A stretch of DNA of 64,000 nucleotides from Heterotrichella gracilis. Taxonomy: Eukaryota > Sar > Xanthophyceae > Tribonematales > Xanthonemataceae. Shown here in pieces: positions 1 to 12,100 of the stretch. Numbering within the stretch: position 1 is the first letter of the stretch; every line of letters begins with the position of its first letter. The stretch spans positions 1 through 64,000 of the forward strand of contig JAULBX010010103.1 in the NCBI GenBank assembly GCA_032358255.1. The letters run 5' to 3'. Below the pieces are notes generated by a model, which was not told the origin of the DNA, made no database searches, and worked only from the letters and a program-made list of their open reading frames with translations. The position numbers and the translations under genes are program-made.

Positions 1-3000
1 GGGGTTTTCGGAGCGGGACGTCTTGATGCGCATGTGCAGGTGCTGCCTGAACTCGTGGATGCGCAGGACTTGGCTGCAGTGGGGGAGAGAGGGAGGGTTG
101 TGAGGATGAGGGGTTGTGTGGATAAGGAAGAAAATTGTCTGGATGCGCAGGACTTGGTAGGGGGGGACAGGGGTGTAAGCAAGGGGGTAGTGTGGGGGTG
201 GAGACAGGGAGGAGGAGGAGGGGAGGGGAGGTGTGTAGGCACCGATTCGCCACGACCACAACCATGAGAACACCACACTACCTCCTGGCGCAGTCACCCA
301 GCTGAGGGAATTGCGCGGGAAAGCCAGTGGCTACCACCACCACCAGCACCAGCACCACCCACCTCCTGGCACAGTCACCCAGCTGGGAGTACAGCTCCGG
401 ATAGTCCATGGCCACGCGCCTGAACTTCTCCCCGTTCAGCACAAACAGCTGGGCGTTGGTGAGCGCCCGGGCGGTGAATGGTGATGGGAAGGACTTGATG
501 CGCCACCCAATGTCAGCCGCACCCAGCCCGGCAACCTGAAGCATAGCATACAGGTTGATTTGAATTGTAGAGTTACGTTTTACTGAACTTAGTTCATGGA
601 GATGGGAATCTGCCTGCTGACATGGCTGTCCAGCTGGAACGCATGTGAGTGAGTTGCGAGATGGGAACGACATGATGCGCCACCCAATGTCAGCGGCACC
701 AAGCCCGGTTGAGGCAGAAAAAAATTCTTTTAATTTTTTTGTAAATGATCTGTAACCAATAATTTTATTGCATTATGTGCTGGTGTGCAGGACGTGATGT
801 CATTTAATGCCATCAGCACCCGGCCTAGTGCGTAGGTGATATGAATCCTGGGACCCCCACCCTTCCCCCCATCACACTCCCCAACCCCACCACCCACTCC
901 TCCACCACCCACCTCCAGGACTTGGTCGCTCGGCAGCGGCATGAGCGCAGCCTCGCTGAAGAACTGACCCTCGCTAAGGGTTTCCACCACCTCCCCATCC
1001 AGCTCCAGGTCAATGTAACCTGATCGGATGAAGTAGGTGTTGATCTGCACTGCCCCCGCCTTCACTATGATGTCGCCTGTGCGGTGGTGGGGGAGACAGT
1101 GTTTGGCTACAGTGTGTCACTATATGGGATGTGGGGTCAAGTGCTTGTCCAGATTGGGCAAGCAGCCAAGCTGGGCTAGCAGCAAATGCAGCAGCGCCAC
1201 ACATATATGGTACCCACCACCCAGCCCACCACCCACCACGCACCACCGCCGGCATCAGCAGCAGCGCGGTCCGCTCGACCAAGCCGTCTGGGACTATATT
1301 CTTGCCAAAATGGGAGCGATCCCCATCCGCACTCCCATCCCATCCCCACACTTGAACATCGCGCCCACCCACCACCACCACCACGTGCAAAGCCCAGCCC
1401 CCGCCACCCACCTGCCAGCGTCACTGCCGGCACCAGCAGCAGCGCAGTCCTTTCCACCAGGCTATCCGGAATCAGATTTTTGTCCAGATTGGTGCGGTCA
1501 AGCTGGGCCAGGAGCGACTGGAGCAGTTCGCGGGTCGACACTAGGGCCACCTTGGCCCGCAGGTGGTAGGGCAGCTCTGACAGAACCTGAAGACAAAAAT
1601 TACGAGTTGATATATAATGATAATGAACGATAGAAAAGAAAATAGGCTATATCCATCTCTCTAAAATAAAAAGCATATACAGGAATATATTCATAATATA
1701 TATGCCCAAGTTTTCCTGCAGCAGTGCTTGCGTTGACACTACAGCACCATCTTGGCACACATGGGAGCTCCCATAATCGAACTGCACACCAAAAATGAAA
1801 ACAGCAATTAAAATACCCCCACTTTTTGGGTTGGGCCACATCCTGTGACCCAACCACCTAAGGCCATGTTTGTCATTACCTCCTCATCTCGTAACACTCT
1901 CCCCTCCTTGTACTTGTACTTGAGGTAGCCAAGCACCCGGTCCCGCAGGTCGTTGGGGAGGTCACGAGAGTTGAGCACCTCCTGTGGGGGTTGGGGTTGG
2001 GGGTTGAGGGAGGTGGGCTTATATGGTGATATGAGCGTTGGCGGTTATGGGTGATATGTGCGATATGGTGGGGTGGGGTGGAGGTGGATATGTTGGCGGG
2101 GAAGGTGGGAGGGTGGTGCGGGTGAGGGAGGCAGCAGCCCTCCCTGTATCCTTCTTGTACTCGAGGTAACCCAGCACCCAGTCACGCGGGCTGTGGGGAG
2201 GGTGTTGCAAGAACAAGACCCTAAAACGTCATGAAAGGAACCCTAAGAGAGAATTTCAGAACCACGCACCAGCACCATGTCCATCTGCTTCTTGGACCGT
2301 TGGCGTGGAGGACGAGGACAGAATGGTGGACACCACCACACCCTTCATCAATGCAAATATGAGTGCCAGGCCGACCATTACAAAGTCTTGACCCCATACT
2401 CATTCATTCAAACAAAAGTTGGTGCCAGGGTGACCGTTTTAAACACCCACAGCAGCGCCGTGGGCAAGAAAAGACCCCGTAAAGTAACCTAAAAAACTCT
2501 ACGGGAGGGTTTAGAGCCACGCACCAGCACCATGTCCATCTGCTTCTTGTACCGCTGGCGGCCAGAGGATGAGGAAAGAATGGTTGACACCACCACACCA
2601 TTCATCAGGGCAAAAATTGACGCTAGGGTCACCATGGCGAATACCCACACCAGAGCCTCGGGCCAGGTGCGGGGAGGGAAGGCGCCGTAGCCCAGCCCGA
2701 TCATGCCTGGAATGATATTGGATCATGTGTTCACTTGTGGGAGGGATGATGTTACATATATGTTTGGTGATCGTGCCTGGGATGATGTTGGTGATCATGC
2801 GCGATATGGGGATGGAGAATGCACGAAATGCCAACATTATTATAATAATCATGCCACTCGATAGAAGATGTCTAATTGTCATACCACCTGATGCCCTAAG
2901 TATGCCTGAACTGCTGTTGGATCATCCCTGAGTTGCCTGAGATGATGGTGACTCCCATGGGTGTAACGAATATTAGATACTTCCACCTTTGCATCTTGAC

Positions 3001-5625
3001 ATGAAGAATCACGCTTGACAAGTTGTTTTGCCCCACCTGATATGATGTTAAATATGCACCACAGCCACTGCTCGCCCACAGGCACCTCCACCACATCCAG
3101 CTGGACAGGCCACGTGACTGCAGGAGGAAGGGGAGGTGTGTGTGTGGGGAGGGGGGGTCAGCGCGTGGGTGGGACGGGGGTCAGTGCTGGGGTGCAGGAT
3201 GAAGCCCCTGGAGGTGTTGCATTGGGTTGACAGAGCAAGAGCCAAGGTTACCAGCGCAGAGGGTTCCAATCGAGTACCCTACTCGCTGGGAAACACTGTG
3301 CACGCACAACCTACCAGATGGCCCACACTAAAGTCACAAGCAGGAGCAACAGGATGTTGACGATGGAGCGCGTAGGTGAACTGGAGAGTAAATTAGCGCT
3401 AAATTCCCTTGATTGTCTAAATTGGGCGGTATGTTGCAGTAACAAGGGCATACCCGCTGGGAAGTACTGGATGCGCACGATCCACCAGATGGCGCACGCA
3501 TAGTAGTGGCAGGTGACAAACAGCAGCAGCGCGATGTTGGCGATGCGGCGCGCGGCGTAGGTGAATTCCAGGGTGCGCTCAGACAGCGCGTCGATCCAGC
3601 GCAATGCGTAGCCTTGCGTCCGCCGCTGCAACCCCACTAGCCGCACCAGCCTGCATGCCAGGGGTGCGTAAGTACTTCGAACAGATGCACAGAAATAAAC
3701 AAAGTACATGAAAAAGATTGCAAGAGCATCACAGCCCTGCTTGCAAAGTCCACCCTACCGTCCGCACCAGCCTGGATGCACAATTTTCGGGAAGGATGCA
3801 TACAACATTACGTTGTTATAACGTATTACTTATATATTTCCTTTTTATTGTTATCGCCTTCCCTCACCGGATGAACATGCCGAGGTTGTAGGCGTTGAAT
3901 GCGTACTGGGAAAACACACACTCCAGAGGGAACCAGGCCACTAGGTCAACCCAGAAACAGCAGCAACAGTTGCAATATCATATTAGGGTTTAGAATTTAG
4001 GGTTTAGGGCCACGGCTATCTCAGGATCAAGGGGCTTCCTCACCGGATGAGCATGCCGAGGTTGTAGGCGTTGAGTGCGTAGTGGGCAAACACACATTCC
4101 AGAGGGATGCAGGCCACCAGGTCAATCCAGAACCAGCATCGAAGGTACTGCTTGCTGTCCAAGGGAGGAGCACACAATAGTCAGTAAATGTTTCAAATTG
4201 AATATAATTATTGACGTGCACTGTATGTACAGCCAGCCTCGCACAGGCGGCGCCAAGGAGTAGTCCCTGGCAAGGGATGTTGATGCAGCTAAGCTGTGAG
4301 GGAGCTAACAAAGCATGTAGCTGGCAATAGAAGTGACAGGCATGCAGCTGGTAATTCATGGGAGGGACGGGACATAGCTAGTGCTGATGCTATACTCACC
4401 ACACAACCTTCAGGTCGTACACCACCAGGTCTGTGTTGCTTTTTACAACTCCCGTGAAAAAATTGAAGCATATGTCGACCTGCATTGCAATTCAACCCTG
4501 GAGGTATATAAAAGGGATTCCTGGAGCTAGGGGTTTAAGGTTCCATTTGGAGCAAACAATCAGGGCAATGCGTGGCATCACAGTACTTTTCTGGGACAAG
4601 TCTTTGAGCAGCACGCTGCAAGTTCAGCAGTTGTGTGTGACAAAAATAAACCATAACTACAACGATGTACCCATGCCGTGGCTCAGACAAGGGCACATTA
4701 GGCGGGTAAGTACCAAACATGTTCGCTCTAGGAGCTAGGGAGCTGTTCTCTGCAGCGTGACCAAATACCAGGAATGTATGCCTACCAGAAAGAAGACGTT
4801 GCTGATCACGCTCGTGTAGGTCAGCACCCGAGGTATATTGGGAGCATATGGGGCGGTGTTCCAGGAGTTGACTGCGGGGTTGAAGTACCAGCTGCACGGC
4901 ATGAACGCAGTGAGACTCTTGGAAAGCAGGTTGGAAGCCTTCCAGAAAAGAATACTTGAAGTGGTGGGGATTACTGTCAGGGCATGGGGACAGGACAGTC
5001 GCTAACCGTTTTGAAGAACTGGCCACGCTGTACCATATTTGATCGCGCAACTTACCAGGTGGTTGGTTCCTGATAGTAGGCGATGAGCACTGGTATCACC
5101 AATGCCGCCTCAGCGATCTGTACAAAATCAGTTGGGTAGGTTTCAAGGCAAAGTGTGGTTTCAATCACCATGCTTGCAAAACCTCAAGGCGGCAGGACTT
5201 ACCAGAACAGCCGCCACCCCATTCCAGATCCTCGAAAACAGACCCTGCAATACAGTCAGTCACATCTATGTTCCAGGTGCGCTTGGAAGAAACACATACG
5301 CCTGAACCCTAAACCCTAAAGCAGTGTCCACAATGCATGCATATGCAACATTGCCACGCACTTTGGGGTTGATCATCCACCACGGTTTCTCGGGGCTGGC
5401 ACGGCTCCGCAGCTCCTCTACCAGCTCGTGGACGTGGCCAGACCCCAGTTGGCGCTGCGCTTCGGCCTCGGTCTCGAAGGGGTGAAGTACCAATCGCTGT
5501 TGCAGGAGCGAGGTGCTTTCAGGCTGTTCTGTGGTGACAGGTTCATAGCTCAGCCTTCCTGAGAGCTGCGCGTAAACCGCTTGCACCTGCCGTTTGGACA
5601 GCTGCCGAGGGGTAGCTGGGGCCAT
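1..5625 (-). CDS. Cyclic-nucleotide-gated / HCN-like cation channel (3' end beyond window)
   Basis: Plasma-membrane type six-helix channel with a C-terminal cyclic-nucleotide-binding domain. Exons read on the minus strand: 5625-5362, 5244-5203, 5117-5056, 4891-4786, 4479-4400, 4154-4044, 3650-3454, 3117-3037, 2706-2525, 1981-1880, 1586-1412, 1076-913, 535-379, and probably 68 to below 1. Phases join throughout. The N-terminus leads into WWMINPK before S1. S2 ends VDICFNFFTGVV, S3 is CWFWIDLVACIPLE, S4 is RLVRLVGLQRR, and S5 is followed by a pore with filter IGLGYG. S6 leads into a C-linker (LPNDLRDRVLGYLKYK) and a cNMP domain containing GQFFSEAALM. The order and motifs match animal HCN/CNG and plant CNG-type channels; ion selectivity is inferred only. 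Start is the ATG at 5625. Several introns hold decayed exon copies. It is divergent from the CCDC77 gene. Confidence 0.85.
605..715 (-). pseudogene. Echo of channel exon 535-379
   Basis: About 657-712 repeats the start of the 535-379 exon, including the stretch encoding the G-A-A-D-I-G-W segment, and is then lost in unrelated sequence. It lies upstream of the true exon in transcript order and has no usable donor. A second short echo of the same exon's donor end lies at about 286-315. Confidence 0.6.
1143..1325 (-). pseudogene. Echoes of channel exon 1586-1412
   Basis: Two partial copies of the exon encoding LVERTALLLVPAV. 1236-1325 keeps that end of the exon in an open frame with a donor-like border; 1143-1200 repeats the middle part. 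A third fragment lies at about 1705-1755. Divergence from the true exon is clear but moderate. Confidence 0.6.
2130..2205 (-). pseudogene. Echo of C-linker exon 1981-1880
   Basis: Encodes a recognisable RDWVLGYLEYKKDT stretch corresponding to RDRVLGYLKYKYKE of the true exon. It lies in the intron upstream of the true exon (transcript order) and looks decayed at both borders. Confidence 0.65.
2255..2465 (-). pseudogene. Two echoes of pore/S6 exon 2706-2525
   Basis: 2255-2400 repeats the S6 end of the pore exon, with the MNGVVVSTI-equivalent stretch and the RYKKQMDMVL-equivalent end next to the same donor context. 2404-2465 is a shorter, more diverged copy. Both lie just downstream of the true exon in transcript order. 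This is a clear local tandem exon duplication. Confidence 0.7.
3285..3400 (-). pseudogene. Echo of S5 exon 3650-3454
   Basis: Repeats the part of the true exon encoding FTYAARRIANIALLLFVT through AIWW, still as an open frame, and ends in sequence resembling the exon's donor end. A separate small echo of the S4 exon start lies at about 3745-3782. Confidence 0.65.
3867..3955 (-). pseudogene. Echo of S3 exon 4154-4044
   Basis: About 85 bases closely match the true exon encoding CWFWIDLVACIPLE to NAYNLGMLIR, including the donor. The echo lies 3' of the true exon in transcript order, before the S4 exon, so it would be a candidate alternative exon if its acceptor works. Confidence 0.7.
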
Positions 5626-6040
5626 GCTCGCCCCTAGTTATCTTGGTAGAAAATGCATGGTTGCAGGTAATATACGCCAGACTACTAATTGTAGACTGCT
5701 ATGTCCACGTTGGTTTGGAATTAACTGAACAACTCTGCAACGATCGATTCAAACCAGCACAGGTTGGCGTGGAGCCAGCGTATTATTGTGGGCAACATAT
5801 TCTGAACATTATTCAACCGATAACCCCAGCAATTACCCCCCTTGCAACACCCCAAAAATCACCCCACTTTCAACTTTGCAGCTTTCCCTGACGAGAAGAC
5901 TCAGAAGACAAGGCCTGCTGCGTTGATGTCCTCTTGATCAGCTCTCTTGGTGAGGGGTTGCGAAGTGAGAGAAAGAGTCTGGGCTTTGGCCTTCAAAGGC
6001 AGTGTATCGAGTGGAGAGCCTTCAAAAACAGTGTACCAAG
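5626..6040. promoter_or_regulatory. Divergent promoter region, channel / CCDC77
   Basis: 415 bp between two start codons facing away from each other, containing both 5' UTRs. I see no recognisable element beyond a short C-rich patch near 5820-5860. A shared bidirectional promoter is inferred from spacing only. Confidence 0.4.
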
Positions 6041-8482
6041 ATGGAGCCAGCTGCCACTGCAGACCTGCTAGAGCACTACAAACGCAGGGTGGAGCAGTTC
6101 GAGAGCGAGAGGGAGGAGCTTTTGAACGTTGTGGACCGACTGAGCACGCAGCAGAGCGAGATACACAAACTCGAATGGGAGAACAAAAAGAGGACAGAAG
6201 AGGTCAAGGAGCTGCAGGAGGTACGCAGAGGGGTAGGCAACAGCTCTTGACGTTCAGGAATGTGTAGAACACTTGTTTGGCAGGTGGTCCCATTGCTTCG
6301 GCATGCAAAGGCATGGCAGGTTGCTTCAACCCCAGTTGTTGGCACAGCCATAGGAGTCTGCTGCTGAAAGTTGCAAGTACCCAGACCCAACTCAAGGATC
6401 TCCAATTTACAATGTGGGACTCCAAATATATCATAAAGTTGGATGGGATGGTGGGGTGCACTGCAGCAAACACCATTCACTGGGCTGCAGGCACTCAGTG
6501 ACGCACATGGCTTTCTCTATGAAGAAAGGGAGAGGCTGCTGCAGCTCCAAGCTGAGAACGACGAGCTCAGGCTTCAGGAATCTGAAGACAGGAGGAAAAT
6601 CCAACACCTGCTGTCCCTCACCCAGCCCATTGAGCAAGACATCACCTACAAGAGGGACTGCAGGCCGGGGACAGTGACCACGTACCCAAGGAATGGCAGC
6701 CACCACTTGGCTTCTGAAAGCCAAGAAAGAGTTTTGCGAACTGTGTTCCTTCCAGCAGCTAACACAGACCAGCTGTTGCTGAAGGTGGAGTCCCTACAGG
6801 CTCAGCTCGGTGAACAGGTATTGACCAGCCCTGCTGGGGACAAGGTGGAACCCCGCTAACCTGGCTTGTGGTTAGCAAGGCAGGGAGTTTTACTTGCAGC
6901 AATAAAACGTTGCAAAGTTTCCCATCCGATGGCTATCCTCCTCATCAGACTCACCAACTCAGCCACTGCTGCTGACCCTTACAGCGTGTCATCATCTGTG
7001 GTGCAGAAAAAGTTCAACCTGGAAAGGGTGAGCGCGCTGCTGGAGGACAAGAAGATTAGGGAAGAGAACCAGAAAGCGCACGCCAGGCTGCAAGATGAGA
7101 CACTCGAGGAGCTCAGGAACAAGGTCAAGAAGGTGGAGCATGCGCTGCAGCAGACGACAAAGGATTTCATCCTAGGTATGCTGCTGAGCACCTTGATGTT
7201 TGTAAGGCAAGCAACTGAATTTTCATCCCAACTGGGCATGCCGCTAATTTCACAACATATTACGTTCCCTGTATGATATTACTCTGGCTGGCCTTTGCAA
7301 CGACTCACAGCCTCATTCGCACATTCTGCAGCACGGCGAGAGAAGCTTGATGCAGAAACCCACACAGCTGCTGCACATGCGCTTGCCCAACATGAGATAC
7401 AAAAGGTCCAGCGCAAGGTTGCAGAGTTGCAGCAGCAGGCAGCAGTTGATATTGAGCATTACAAACAGGACGTGGAAGCGCAGAATGAGGACCTTGTCGG
7501 CACCCTGAGGGATCAGCTGCGGTTGAAGGAGGATGAACTTGGTGGATTGGAGAGCATGCATGACAATGTCAAGTCTCAACTGCAAACGCAAATTGAGGTA
7601 TGATGGCATGCATTTTGTACCAGATCATAGGGCAATGATTGCGAAATTGTGCACGCTACAGCAAACACATGCATGCTGTGTCAGTGGGAAAGCGGGGCAA
7701 TGATTAGTTGCTTTAATGCAAAATCAATGCATAATCATTCCAGGGTTACATTGTTAAACCACAGGCAATTTCTTATCTAGGTGCTGGAGGGCAAGGTAGC
7801 CAAGCTTCTTGAGGACAACAGGCAGCTACAGCAGCGCCGATTGATGGACATCAAAGGATTCAACACAGACCTCACGCAGCTACGCAAGCAGATCCAAAGC
7901 ATAGAGCGCAAGGTGCACCAGATGCGGTTGGTGGAGAACGTACACGACGAGGATCACCTGGATGTTGTGCTGCAGGCAAGTGCAGCAGTTTTGCAGCCTA
8001 CAAAGAGCATGTCCTGCACGCAATGAGCATCCCGTAGTGTCTGCACAAGGGAGTGACTGTGTACGCTGTTGCACACTTTGTCTGCATGCAATAAACGCAG
8101 CGCAAGGCCAAACCTTTGCGCCGCATGCTATACGTGCGCCTGTGATAAATCACAAGTATGCAACCATTTTCGCGGGTGGGAGTTTGTTGGCTGAAAAGAG
8201 TCAAGAGGTTTTGTTAATATCCCTGTGACACACCTTGTGCGCAAAGTGAACTGATCCAGCGTTGCTAATCTGCAGAGGATGGATAAGGATACGGCAAAGC
8301 CTGGGCGGCCCAGCACCAGACCCAAAGCACAGCGCAATGGCAAGAAGCTTGTGAACAAGAAGAATGCCACAGCATTTTTGCGGGAACAGCTGAACCAGGC
8401 CAAAGCCTCCCTTGCTGGCCTGCAACAGAAGGTCAAAGCCCAACGCACACCCCTTGCCGAGATCCAGCGAGACGCGCAATGA
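6041..8482 (+). CDS. CCDC77: CCDC77-like centrosomal coiled-coil protein
   Basis: Exons 6041-6220, 6491-6817, 7007-7175, 7332-7597, 7781-7975 and 8276-8482 join in phase to about 447 residues, near the roughly 490 of animal CCDC77. Recognition rests on several conserved blocks in order: a first block with LEHYKRRVEQFESEREEL, a second with FLYEERERLLQLQAENDELR and the following DRRKIQHLL, then LLLKVESLQAQL, a RVSALLEDKKIREENQKA block, and near the end RRLMDIKGFNTDLTQLRKQI. Heptad-rich coiled coil runs through most of the protein. Family members locate to centrosome or basal body; that role is inferred here. The start ATG at 6041 is preferred because the upstream in-frame codons lack an ATG. 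Intron 5 starts GC instead of GT. Unlike its neighbours it has no obvious exon echoes. Confidence 0.85.
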
Positions 8483-9169
8483 TCATGGCTGCTGTCAAAA
8501 CATCGATTTTGCAAATGGGACTTTACTTTCATGACATTGCTGAGCACCATGTGAGCGTTTTCTCAGAGCGCCATGTGGGGTTTGAGGTGGGTCAATTCGG
8601 GGTTTCAAGTCGAATTTTTGGGGTTTAAATCTGCACAATCAAGGGGACAGAAGTCCCCCCCTTGGAGAGCTCATCCCAGCATGAAATGAAAGCAGAGCAA
8701 GCGCCATTTGTGAAGTTATTATCCGCAACGCCAACCTCCTGTTATGGACGGTCTTGTTGTGGCCCCTGCAACCCACCCAAAGCGTGAACATGTGAAATAG
8801 AGAGATTGTCCCAAAGTTTCAGTTTTGGCGTTGGGTATTTCACACGCCGGCGGGTTGATAGTCAGCCACGAGCGTTGCTGTACTGTGTGTGGCACTACAA
8901 GGTAGCTTGCCGAGTATATCTCCCACCTACTCGTGGGCTTTGTTTATACCATTATGAAACTGACTTACACCCTTTAAGCGTTGTTGTAAGCAGCGTTGAA
9001 CGTGTGTTGGGTGCCACCACACTCTCAGTCACACCCAGGTCCTGTGACCGTCTGAGCCCTCGTCGAGGATATCCACAGAGCGTTTTACCCTTAGTGGACA
9101 CAAGGACAGCAGTCCTCCATTTGGTGAAGCACTCAAATTCACCTGTACATTGACCTTTGCACACGTCAC
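8483..9169. other. Intergenic: CCDC77 3' end to VSR 5' end
   Basis: About 690 bp with no reading frame I can assign. It must contain the CCDC77 3' UTR and the receptor promoter. No repeat or strong motif recognised. Confidence 0.5.
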
Positions 9170-12100
9170 ATGGCGAGGGTGTTTGGGTTCCAGGCTGAGA
9201 GTATGGCTGGGCAGCAACGGTTGAGGTCTTGCCTTCAAGTTGGATGGCTGTGGCTTGGCGTCTTGGCAACCTGTGCACTGCAACCATGCAGTGCACGGTT
9301 TTACGTTGAGAAGAACAGCATCAAAATCAAAGAGCCCAGCAGCATTGCTGGGGACCTGAATGGAGCTATTGGAAATGTAAGTCGCCATGGGTATGAAACT
9401 GTATTTTGCAGTGCACTTGAAGTCAGTCACTGGTGGCCACAGAGCAAAGCATGGTTGCCATGGCAGGCACTACTGCGGCTGATTGATCCACTGGGCTTGA
9501 ATTTAGGTTGGCAAAGCTGCTTCAGTTTCCCTGCGCTGTAAGTATGACCATCCCCCCATGCCATGGCTGCTTGGCAGCCAAGCGGCCTGCCAGCAGTACC
9601 ACCACAGTGTGCCACATGCCAGCGTGATGGTCACCCTGGTATTGGTAGTTCCTGGCACTGCCAGACTTGCAACATGATATGAATGACCCCTGTGGTGGTG
9701 TCTCCAACAATAAGCCGCCATGCCACTGGTCACTGAGCAGCTTGTTGCTGGATACGCCACGCTGGGCTCATTCATATCCATGTTGCAAGTCTGGCAGGGG
9801 CCCTTCAAGCTGCACATTGTATCAAGCGCTTAAAGCGCTGTGTAAGGCAATGTTCATTATATGATATAGCTGCCTAGAGATTACATTTACCCAAATCAAC
9901 CTTGCTGCCACAAATTTACACTTATCTAGACCAACCTTGCTGCCGCACCGCTTGACTGGCAGTGCCTAACTGCGCAAATTCTTCTTATGATTATAATCAT
10001 TTGTGCAGTTTGGTATTCCCCTGTACGGGGGCACCATGAGCGGCGAGGTGATTATGCCGGCGGGGAACGCCAATGGATGCGCAGACTACAAGGAAGGCAT
10101 CAAGGGCACTAGGAAGGACCTGCCTGCGGTGGTGCTGGTGGACCGGGGGGACTGCTTCTTTGTGGAGAAGGTGAGTGACTTCCTACAAGATTTCCTCTCT
10201 GTAAAAGTACTGATCATACTATGATACTAGACGGTCTCCCGTGTGTGGTGAGAGTGGGGGGGGATGGCTCCCATGTGGTTGTAACGCATGGCTTCTACAG
10301 TGTAGGGTGTCACCCACGGCTCCCTTCCTTCCCACTCCTCAGGCTCAGTACTTGATGAAGTGGTGGTCACCGCGCCTTGACTGTTTGCTCCCCAGGAACC
10401 TCAGCTTGGAACCCCCTGCTTAGAACTCGGTAGAGAACCCCTGGCCAATACCTAACTAAGAGTCTTAATTTTCCTTGCAGGCTTGGAAGGCAGAGCAAGG
10501 TGGAGCAAAGGCCATCCTTGTTACTGACAACAAACAGGAGGCGCTCATCACCATGGCTGCCCTGGATGACAAGCCACAAATTGCGGGGCTGATTCAGAAC
10601 ATCACCATACCCACAGCGCTCATCTCCAAGGTAAGGAGCACATTCAAAAAACAACAAAGACAGCCTGTGATGCGATATTGTTGCATCATATCATCCCACA
10701 CTGGGGAGTTTGACCAATTCCAACAGCAGCTGAAGAACTGCTAGTTGATGTTTCATTGAACCAAGGCGCTGCCAGACTCTCAAACCTAGCCTCTAATTCC
10801 AATTCCTACTCCCTAATCATTTGAAACCCTAAACCTTACACCCCAAACCCTAAACCCCTTGCAGGACGCTGGGGACCAGATCAAGCAGCAGGTGAAAGAC
10901 GGCAAGACCGTGGTGGTGGAGTTTGATTGGACTGAGGCGCTGCCGCACCCTGACAACAGAGTGGAGTATGAGCTGTGGACCTCCTCCAATGATGGCTGCG
11001 GGCCTGCCTGCGTGGTTCAGAAGGACTTCAAGATTGCGTTTTCTGAGTCTGCTGCTGCACTAGAGAAGGTACGCCCTATGTGGGAAGGTTCAGGATGTGC
11101 ACCCGTAGGGGTGCTCCTGGTTACATGTGGACGGTCCAATTGAGACAATTGAGTAGGGTACAAGGTCTGGGCCCTTGTTCGTGAGCCATAAGCCTTAGTA
11201 GTACTATTTTTGTCTAATTGCGCATGCTTGATACACCCCCAACTACCTGCGTCAGGCATGCCAATGTGGCACGTATAATGTACTCAACGCTGATGCCGTG
11301 CTCTTACTTAACATCTGACATTGTAAGCTGTCTTCCTGAACTTGCCCAGGGGGGTTCAAATAGTTCACCCCACACTACCTGCTCCACGCATGCATGAGCA
11401 GCCACCTCTCAGAGGGGTGTGGGGAGAACTGCTTCACGCATAAGTAGATTGGATGCCACGGGCACTACCCCTGTATGTTTTGTGTCTAGGCAACAAGGAT
11501 CAGAGCACATCTGATGATAACAGCTATCTTTTTGTGCTTGTGCAGGGCGGCTTCACGCAGTTCACCCCACACTACCTGCTCCACGCCTGCATCAGCGGCC
11601 ACATGATTACCTCAGAGGGGTGTGGGGACAACTGCATCCATGGGGGGAGGTACTGCGCAGCAGACTCCATCGGAAGGGAGCTTCAGGACAAGTACAAGGG
11701 GGCACAGGTAACGCTATAACCTGGCAAGCTACAGTTGCACTTATGTGCGTGCCGCATGCGGGACGCATCCACCAATTGTGGCATATGACATGCATTCAGA
11801 TTGGATTCACCCTGTGTCAAGCAGCTAGCAAGTGCCAGCCCTGCGAAAACAGCATTTTTCTAATATAAAGAATTAATGCAGTACATCCTGTCATGTGATG
11901 TAACAAAATCTTTATGTTTTGTGCAGGTTGTTGAGGGGAACAAGCGCCAGCTGTGGGGGGCAGTGGCACTCCCCAACTGCCCGTATGCCATGGCCAAAAT
12001 TCAAAAAGTAAAGGGAACTTTTTTCAGGAAAAAGTTTTATCTTGCACAGGTTGTTGAGGAGAACAAGCGCCAGCTGTGCGTGTTCAAGGTGGGCAAGGAG

